A stretch of DNA of 64,000 nt from Portulaca oleracea (taxonomy: Eukaryota; Streptophyta; Magnoliopsida; Caryophyllales; Portulacaceae), in NCBI GenBank assembly GCA_029582165.1, contig CM055887.1, positions 15,609,190-15,673,189 on the forward strand. The letters are read 5' to 3'. Position numbers and translations under genes: made by a program. Under the pieces are notes generated by a model that was not told where the DNA came from, searched no databases, and saw only the letters and a list, made by a program, of their open reading frames with translations. Shown one piece after another: positions 58,596 to 64,000 of this stretch. Within the stretch, counting starts at the first letter, position 1. Each line of letters opens with the position of its first letter.

Positions 58596-59345
58596 GTGTC
58601 CTCAGCCCCTCCTCCGCCTTCAAAAAACGCAATGCTATGCATGGAGGATAGGACTTGTTCAAGTTCTACACAATCTCCGGCTTTCAATCTGGTCAAGGAG
58701 GACAGAGCAGATGTTAAATCCTTCAACAAATTTCTGAAAACAGGTATCAGGGGCGATACTTTATCCATTTCCGGCGACACATATGAACAGGTGTTGCGGA
58801 AGAAGACAATCTCTTTTTATGATCCAAGGAGTATGAGTTTTATGACAGTAAGAGTTGCTGCCAACCGTTGTAGGAGTGGGGAGAGCATGATAGTGGAGGA
58901 GGTCTCCCCACATTCTATGGGACAAATTTCGAGTTCTACAGGAGTCTTACTCAATCAGGAAATGGAGGCTTCCTCAGATGTTCCGGGGAAGTTGGGAGGA
59001 GGGATCCCACAGGCACAGCAACATGATGGTCTTTTTAAGTTTGCTGCATCCATGGGTGGCTGCAAGGGTTCAAAGAGACGTCATCATTTTTACAAGGAGG
59101 CTCGACTAGCTGTTACGGATCAAGGTGAGTATGTTGCAGGTACCAAGAGGAAGTTGCAGGAGGAAGGTTGGTTTTGGGCAACATGTGTTCCTCTGAAGAA
59201 GTGGCTCAACCGAGGTGATCAACAACCAAGTAATCAGCAAATAGTGTGGAAGGCACCTGGAGAATGTCACAAGTTGGTTAGGGGTATCTTGGTCACAGGT
59301 TGTAAGAGTTTCAAGTCTGGCGCTGTGATGAAGAAGGGTAGATAG
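58596..59345 (+). CDS. Second open frame of the retroposon, unknown
   Basis: A 249-codon frame downstream of the TPR block. It is basic and Ser-rich, with blocks such as GTKRKLQEEGW and CKSFKSGAVMKKGR. I see no Zn knuckle, DUF4283 pattern, endonuclease or RT motif. It may be the C-terminal remains of a LINE ORF1, which tends to have such basic low-conservation tails, but that is inference. It may equally be non-functional. Confidence 0.35.
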   Translation: MSSAPPPPSKNAMLCMEDRTCSSSTQSPAFNLVKEDRADVKSFNKFLKTGIRGDTLSISGDTYEQVLRKKTISFYDPRSMSFMTVRVAANRCRSGESMIVEEVSPHSMGQISSSTGVLLNQEMEASSDVPGKLGGGIPQAQQHDGLFKFAASMGGCKGSKRRHHFYKEARLAVTDQGEYVAGTKRKLQEEGWFWATCVPLKKWLNRGDQQPSNQQIVWKAPGECHKLVRGILVTGCKSFKSGAVMKKGR

Positions 59346-59544
59346 ATTGTGGTTTCTGCTCGCAGGGTGGCGAAACAAACCACGAGAGGGAGACCTTTTG
59401 TTCATCCAGCACACAAGGTGGCCAATCAGGCTGTTCAGCATAGGTTGCATTACCTAGGTGGTGGACGGTTGTTTTTTCTCTTTGAGTCTTTGTTTGTCTG
59501 TTGGTGTTTTTGTTGTTGTTGTTTCGCTTTGTTGTCTTGTGTTG

Positions 59545-59556
59545 AAAAAAAAAAAA
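59545..59556 (+). repeat. Poly(A) tail of the retroposon
   Basis: Twelve A directly before the right copy of gatatgctagacaact (59557-59572), preceded by a T/G-rich tract (59470-59544). Confidence 0.8.
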
Positions 59557-59572
59557 GATATGCTAGACAACT

Positions 59573-61071
59573 TGTATACACATACATCCTCTTAGCCCTA
59601 CACTTCATGGCTCCTACGTTTCTCTGTGGCTGTCATTGTCTTGTGTAGGGCTTGGGAGTTCAATGGGTAACAATTTGAGACTAGTTCAAGGATTTATCAC
59701 TGAATTGCATAGTCCAGTTCTAGTCCTTGTTAGTTATAGGAGAATGACAAAATATCTCATGGAGGATTGGAAGAAACTTAAGACATCAGAAGAGGAGGCG
59801 AAAATGGTTGGGCAAGAGAAGAACATGATAACCATGATTTGAAATATTGAAAATGTCGCTGATTTTGATAAGAAAGTTGTGCTCGAAGCTGCCATTCTCA
59901 TTTTGAGGCAAAAAGTTGCTCAGGAGTGATGTATATGTATATTTGGTGATCTCATCTCACCACTTTTTTTTTAAAAAAAAAACAAAAACCAACTACCCAA
60001 GTCCTAATATTTTTGGTGTGAAACTAGTAGGAGGCAATAGTTTTTGGAAAACTAACTACTACGCTCTTAAATATTACAAACAAATCCAATTTTTTGAATT
60101 GTATGTTTAGCCAAAAGATAGGATTTATGCAAATAAGCTAAACTAAACATGCTTGACTTCTTATAATGACTTTAGTGGTACTAGTTATGACATTCTACTT
60201 CACACAGTAGTCAATAGTTGAGTTTGCATAATTTATATAGGATAGTGGACTCTAATTGAGAAACTACGATATTTAAAATATAAGGTTTAATTGGATAACA
60301 TTTCCTACTAGTAGGAAACTTCTTTTATTGATCGAAAGTTTGAAAGTGAAAACATTACAATGGAAAAGTTTAAAGAGAATTTATTAGACATGCTTGCTCA
60401 TAGAGAAATAGTGACTCCATATTCCTTTTTTTGCACAAGTATGTTCAAATGGTTGTGTCCTTCACAAACTTCCTTCTCCTTTTACAGAAATGTATTTGGA
60501 TACATAGTAATAACATAATCCTCCCAAACAATTTCATAATCACATCATAATAATAACATGATCACTACTCTGTGAACACATATACATCACCATAGTCGAA
60601 ACAACTCATGCATTTTTTTTTCATTTTCTTACATACTGATCACATACACAATAATCTCATCTTCACCCACTATGCCAACATTCCAACATTTTTATCACAT
60701 AAACATCACCATATCCAATTTGAAAAAATTATCACTTCCAAAACATAAGATACAGATAATTATTGGTCAAATAATTATGTCACTTTACAGTTTATAATGA
60801 TAATATCCAAGCCAAAATCCACATCTGCCAACACATAATTTTTGTATTCTACAAATATATAGTTGTCTAACTGACAATAGAATGTGATGATTCTCAGAGA
60901 ACACAACAACCAAACAATTTTATCACATTTCAAAATCTCAACCCATAAGTGTTTGCAATGACACAAGAATCAGACAATATGTTTGCTTTGACACAAGTAA
61001 CAGTAACTTTGATTGCAGGTATTCACAGGAATGACAGTGTGTTGGCCGAAAAAACATGACGGAAAGTTTAC
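59573..61071. other. Single-copy-like DNA with a short coding relic
   Basis: At 59658-59928 the plus strand reads as an exon-like stretch with a stop in the middle: LVQGFITELHSPVLVL, LMEDWKKLKTSEEEAKM, a stop at 59839-59841, then ENVADFDKKVVLEAAILILR ending KVAQE and a stop. I do not recognise the family; it is probably a pseudogene fragment. The remainder (59930-61070) is AT-rich with no identified gene and includes the intron-side sequence of the minus-strand model above it. Confidence 0.35.
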
Positions 61072-61524
61072 CTTTTTGAACGTAGATGGCCTCGTCCACT
61101 TCTTCAAATGAACCAAAGCTAATCCCATATCTGTAACAAGATAAACACATCACTCATTGCATTCAATTAACCTAAAATCGCATACCCCCAAAAAGACCAA
61201 AAAAAAAATAACCCCAGACAAATCGAAGCTTCGGCACCAACTATCACTTTTGATTTTAAAGAATCGCATACCCCCTCAAAAAAAAATCGCATTCCATTTG
61301 CAATTACAGATCCGTATGACTTGCAATTCCAAACCCAAAACTATCAATTGAAAGAAGAATGCAACCAAACCCAAATCTTACAATTGACAGAAGAAGTTGA
61401 GGATAGTTTACCTTAATTCCACACCCAAATCCGAATGCTTCCCCTTCACATCTCTTCCGTTCGATTTTAAAGACGGGCAATTATTGAACTTAACTGCCAA
61501 CAATTTCCCTACAGTGGCAACCAT
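61072..61524 (-). CDS. Unrecognised small gene, two exons visible (partial)
   Basis: Exon 1 is 61524-61412 (ATG to an AAG/GTAAAC donor) and exon 2 is 61130-61072 (acceptor TTACAG, donor AAAAAG/GTAAAC). They join in frame after 113 nt: GVELR-YGISFGSFEEVDEA. The ATG is the first after an in-frame TGA upstream. The N-terminus (MVATVGKLLAVKFNNC) is free of acidic residues and may be an organelle targeting peptide. No third exon was recognised below 61072, so the model is incomplete, and I do not know the function. Support comes only from good splice signals and phase agreement. Confidence 0.45.
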
Positions 61525-62457
61525 TACTGATTTTGATTCCAAACAGATAATGCAGTCGACGATGGTAGAAGCTCAGACTTTGGTCGCGTATGGAAGTTGG
61601 GGTTTGATTTGAAGTTACACCTTTTCTCCTTTGCTTTTGCTGCACATAGGGGAGGGGAAGCGTGCTAGGCATGATATTTTGGGAATATCTCAAAACACAT
61701 CCTGATGAAAGCAAAAGCATAAGGTGGAACAGTCAAAAAATTGGCCACATGGAAAGGTAGTGGCAAAATTTTCAATTTTTTTCCTTTTTTATTAAATACA
61801 ATTTTGTTTTATTTTTTTTCGATTTTCAAAATTGAATTTTTTTCCCATCAAATACAAAGAATTTACCCTTATCAAAATTTAACAAAAATTATCAAAAGTT
61901 ACCAAAATTACAACATTTACCATACCACAACTTACCTACCAAATTTACAGGCCCGTAGTGGCTACAATAAAAAAATTATTACGAGATGCATAATCACTAT
62001 AGTATGTACTATAGTACACACTCAAATAAGACAAACTCCTTTAGATAGTGGTACTACAATAGTTTTGTAGGCCATGAATGCTTGTGGAGCTACTTAAGAT
62101 TTCTTATGCTTCTTTAAGAATAAAGTGTGTGGGCTGAAATCTTCTTCCTTATCCCAATCCATTGGCTTGTATTTGGCGAAAAAGTTCTTCAAGAAAAAAA
62201 TTCCCTTCTTCGCATGAGAATTCTCCGGCTCCTGCCTTCACAAGATATTTATTCACATCTTCATATTCAACTCCACTAAAATTTACATGAGGATCAAACT
62301 TCCTGATTAACTAAGTGGATTACTTTGTGCTCCTTGGCATTAGCCTTCTAATAAGAAATGCGTTATTTTATAAAATCCTATGTACTGCTTTTGCTTCTGA
62401 AAGATTAGTAATTTTATTTCTTCATTTAGGAAACTAATCTTCATGGATATGTCCTTT
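61525..62457. other. Intergenic DNA with a minus-strand coding relic
   Basis: On the minus strand, 62303-62090 reads FDPHVNFSGVEYEDVNKYLV, then EEGNFF and, after a frameshift in an A-run, a KYKPMDWDKEEDF-like stretch. This looks like decayed coding DNA of unknown family. A possible MITE with cgtagtggctacaat / actacaatagttttg ends lies near 61952-62070. The rest is AT-rich. Confidence 0.3.
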
Positions 62458-63874
62458 GATAAGTGATTTTTGTGTATACGCGAACGTGGATCTTTTTATG
62501 TGAATTTGGGAAATATTTGATGGAAATATATTATTTTATACCCAAAATTCCTATATTATGCTTGGTTTGAAGTTTGGTTGATTTTATAGAAAACTAGTGA
62601 ACATTTGGATGAAAGTCGAGAAAAAACCGAGCATGAGAACCCAAGTTATGGTCATAAGAGAAGAAAGTAAGAGATTGGATCACCCCCAGGCCCAAAACCA
62701 TAGCTTGTTTCAAGGTTTGGCCCAGATCAAGCTGCCATAGGTGCCAAAATGTTAAGCACAACTTGTGGAGCAGTCCATAGAGTGAAAATTGGAGATGCAG
62801 AAGCAACACAGACCGTGCCAAGTTCACCACGGGTCATGTTAATTGGGTGGGCCATAGACCGTGTTGACCAGCCACAATTCGCATTGGCTATGACTATTGA
62901 GTTTTTGTCGTTTATCCATGATTTTGGCTATATATTCATGGCTTTCGGCTGTTTTATTCATCATTCATCACCAACCCTCACATTTCATTATCATCCAATC
63001 ATCATCCATACTCCACATTTCCATCATAGTTGAAGATTGAGAGAGAAGATTGAAGAATTGAAGTTCGATCAAGGACGATTTTGAAGTTTGGAGGAGCAAA
63101 CCCCTCCATTGCCGATTCACCATTTGGCATCAACTTCAGCTTATTTCTCATCTTTTAGGATTTACACACTTGCTAGTATAGATTTACATTCTTTGTAGTT
63201 GCAAATATCAATAGTGAGTAGTTTCTTTACTTTGGGGGATGAACCTTATAAGTTATTTGATAAATTAGCTTTGGTTTGTATTGAGAAATCGTGAATCTAG
63301 TTTGAATGCATTCCATTTAGCCTTTTAATTAAGTATGTCATTGCATTTGATTGGCCACCAGCATGAAATTAAATTGTTGAATGAAGTATTGAATGGGGAA
63401 ATTCGATAATCGGAAACCTAGGCCTAAACTAACTATAAAATTAGTTAGATATAGAGATTTTTAGTTATGGGTCATTTGATAATTTGATCATTAACCTAGT
63501 TAAAGTTGAAATAACCACGAAAGTAGGTGATTGAATTTGCTAAGCAATTCACTTCATTTCCAAAAGATCACCGCAAAAGACTTTATGCGATTATCGACCC
63601 TAGAATATACCAAATTAGTGAAATGCATGTTCAATCCGCTTAGTTAATTCATTAAGTGACTTAGGTTTTATCCCTTAAACATTTTAATTCATTGATTAAG
63701 ACCCTAGAATTTTAGTGCATTGATAGTTGAATTAGTTGTTAGAAAAATCAATCCAGAACCTCGATCGATTTAGCAATCAATTAAGAGGCTAGTCCGGTGC
63801 GTTGTTTAACAAAGTCTCTGTGAGATCAACCTTGATACATGCTACAATCACACTTATATATTTACAACGTATCA
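62458..63874 (+). mobile_element. Athila 5' LTR of a second element
   Basis: It begins TGATAAGTG and ends acgtatca, like the LTR at 12692-14317, which it matches along most of its length without the MITE. It is followed by a tRNA-Asp-type primer-binding site, so it is a 5' LTR whose element continues past the right edge. The 5 bp before it are tcctt (62453-62457); the partner duplication would be outside the window. The frame 62749-63033 inside is not a gene. Confidence 0.88.
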
Positions 63875-63880
63875 AGTTAT

Positions 63881-63898
63881 TGGCGTCGTTGCCAGGGA
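63881..63898 (+). promoter_or_regulatory. Athila primer-binding site (tRNA-Asp type)
   Basis: tggcgtcgttgccaggga, 6 nt after the LTR. It matches the complement of the plant tRNA-Asp 3' end (TGGCGCCGTTGCCGG) with two transitions, both C-to-T or G-to-A. Confidence 0.8.
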
Positions 63899-64000
63899 CT
63901 TTGTCTCTGGCTGCCATCGAACGAATATCCTAAGGATGACTAAGTCATTTCTTTCTGTTATGATTTGCGTTGATGTTCTTGTTTTTGTCTTGCTCGATAT
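63899..64000 (+). other. Start of Athila internal region
   Basis: The first 100 nt after the primer site; leader sequence, cut by the window end. No coding start is seen yet. Confidence 0.6.

Larger units (their letters stand above)
35346..59556 (+). mobile_element. Poly(A)-tailed retroposon carrying TPR sequence, split by R1
   Basis: The original insertion is 35346-35638 joined to 57272-59556, about 2.6 kb, flanked by the 16-bp duplication gatatgctagacaact and ending in 12 A (59545-59556). No reverse transcriptase is readable. It contains a 5' GC-rich region without long frames, a TPR coding segment (57963-58562), a second open frame (58596-59345) and a T/G-rich 3' tail resembling plant LINE 3' ends. 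It is either a non-autonomous LINE derivative that picked up host sequence or a chimeric processed retroposon. The 21.6-kb element R1 interrupts it with TSD ccgac. Confidence 0.7.

Overview
This window is nuclear DNA from a flowering plant, most likely a eudicot. The evidence is GT-AG spliced genes of plant type (a P-class PPR gene and an eight-exon cardiolipin synthase gene), plant tRNA-Trp genes, and the classic plant transposon load: Athila and chromodomain (Tekay/Del-type) Ty3/gypsy elements, long-TIR and hAT-like MITEs, and poly(A)-tailed retroposons. I see no bacterial, organellar or viral gene organisation. The species cannot be named from the sequence alone.

Layout. 1-14317 is a retroelement block: the 3' half of a plus-strand Athila element (env-position ORF relic at 9481-10697, 3' LTR at 12692-14317). 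A giant 7.7-kb solo LTR (1592-9287) is inserted in it. That LTR holds a 1.08-kb internal tandem duplication, and its left copy was entered by another solo LTR (4207-7115). 14318-21240 is AT-rich intergenic DNA packed with foldback/MULE-like MITEs. 21245-34012 is the gene island: a tRNA-Trp gene with a damaged T loop, a two-exon mitochondrial PPR gene (21473-23193), three decayed ZRK/ZED1-type pseudokinase copies (24661-28912), an intact tRNA-Trp (29645-29716), and a complete minus-strand cardiolipin synthase gene (CLS, 31096-34012).

35330-59572 is one Russian-doll locus. A poly(A)-tailed retroposon carrying a TPR coding segment (16-bp target duplication) was split by a 21.6-kb gag-only chromovirus-like element, R1 (TSD CCGAC). 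The 3' LTR of R1 was in turn split by a 13.3-kb chromodomain element, R2 (TSD GTGGG). Every level is supported by an exact target-site duplication, and two of the LTR insertions also have an uninterrupted sister copy in the window. 59573-62457 is mostly single-copy-looking DNA with a small unrecognised spliced gene model (61072-61524) and two coding relics. At 62458 a second Athila copy begins (5' LTR, then a tRNA-Asp primer-binding site) and runs off the right edge.

The two confidently functional protein genes both serve mitochondria: a mitoribosome-associated type of PPR protein, and the enzyme making cardiolipin in the inner membrane. Nothing suggests they are co-regulated. The most unusual material is in the mobile elements: an intact 259-codon ORF upstream of gag in the chromodomain element R2, an R1 element reduced to gag alone, a pol gene in which the integrase core is fused directly to a chromodomain by deletion, and the TPR-carrying retroposon.
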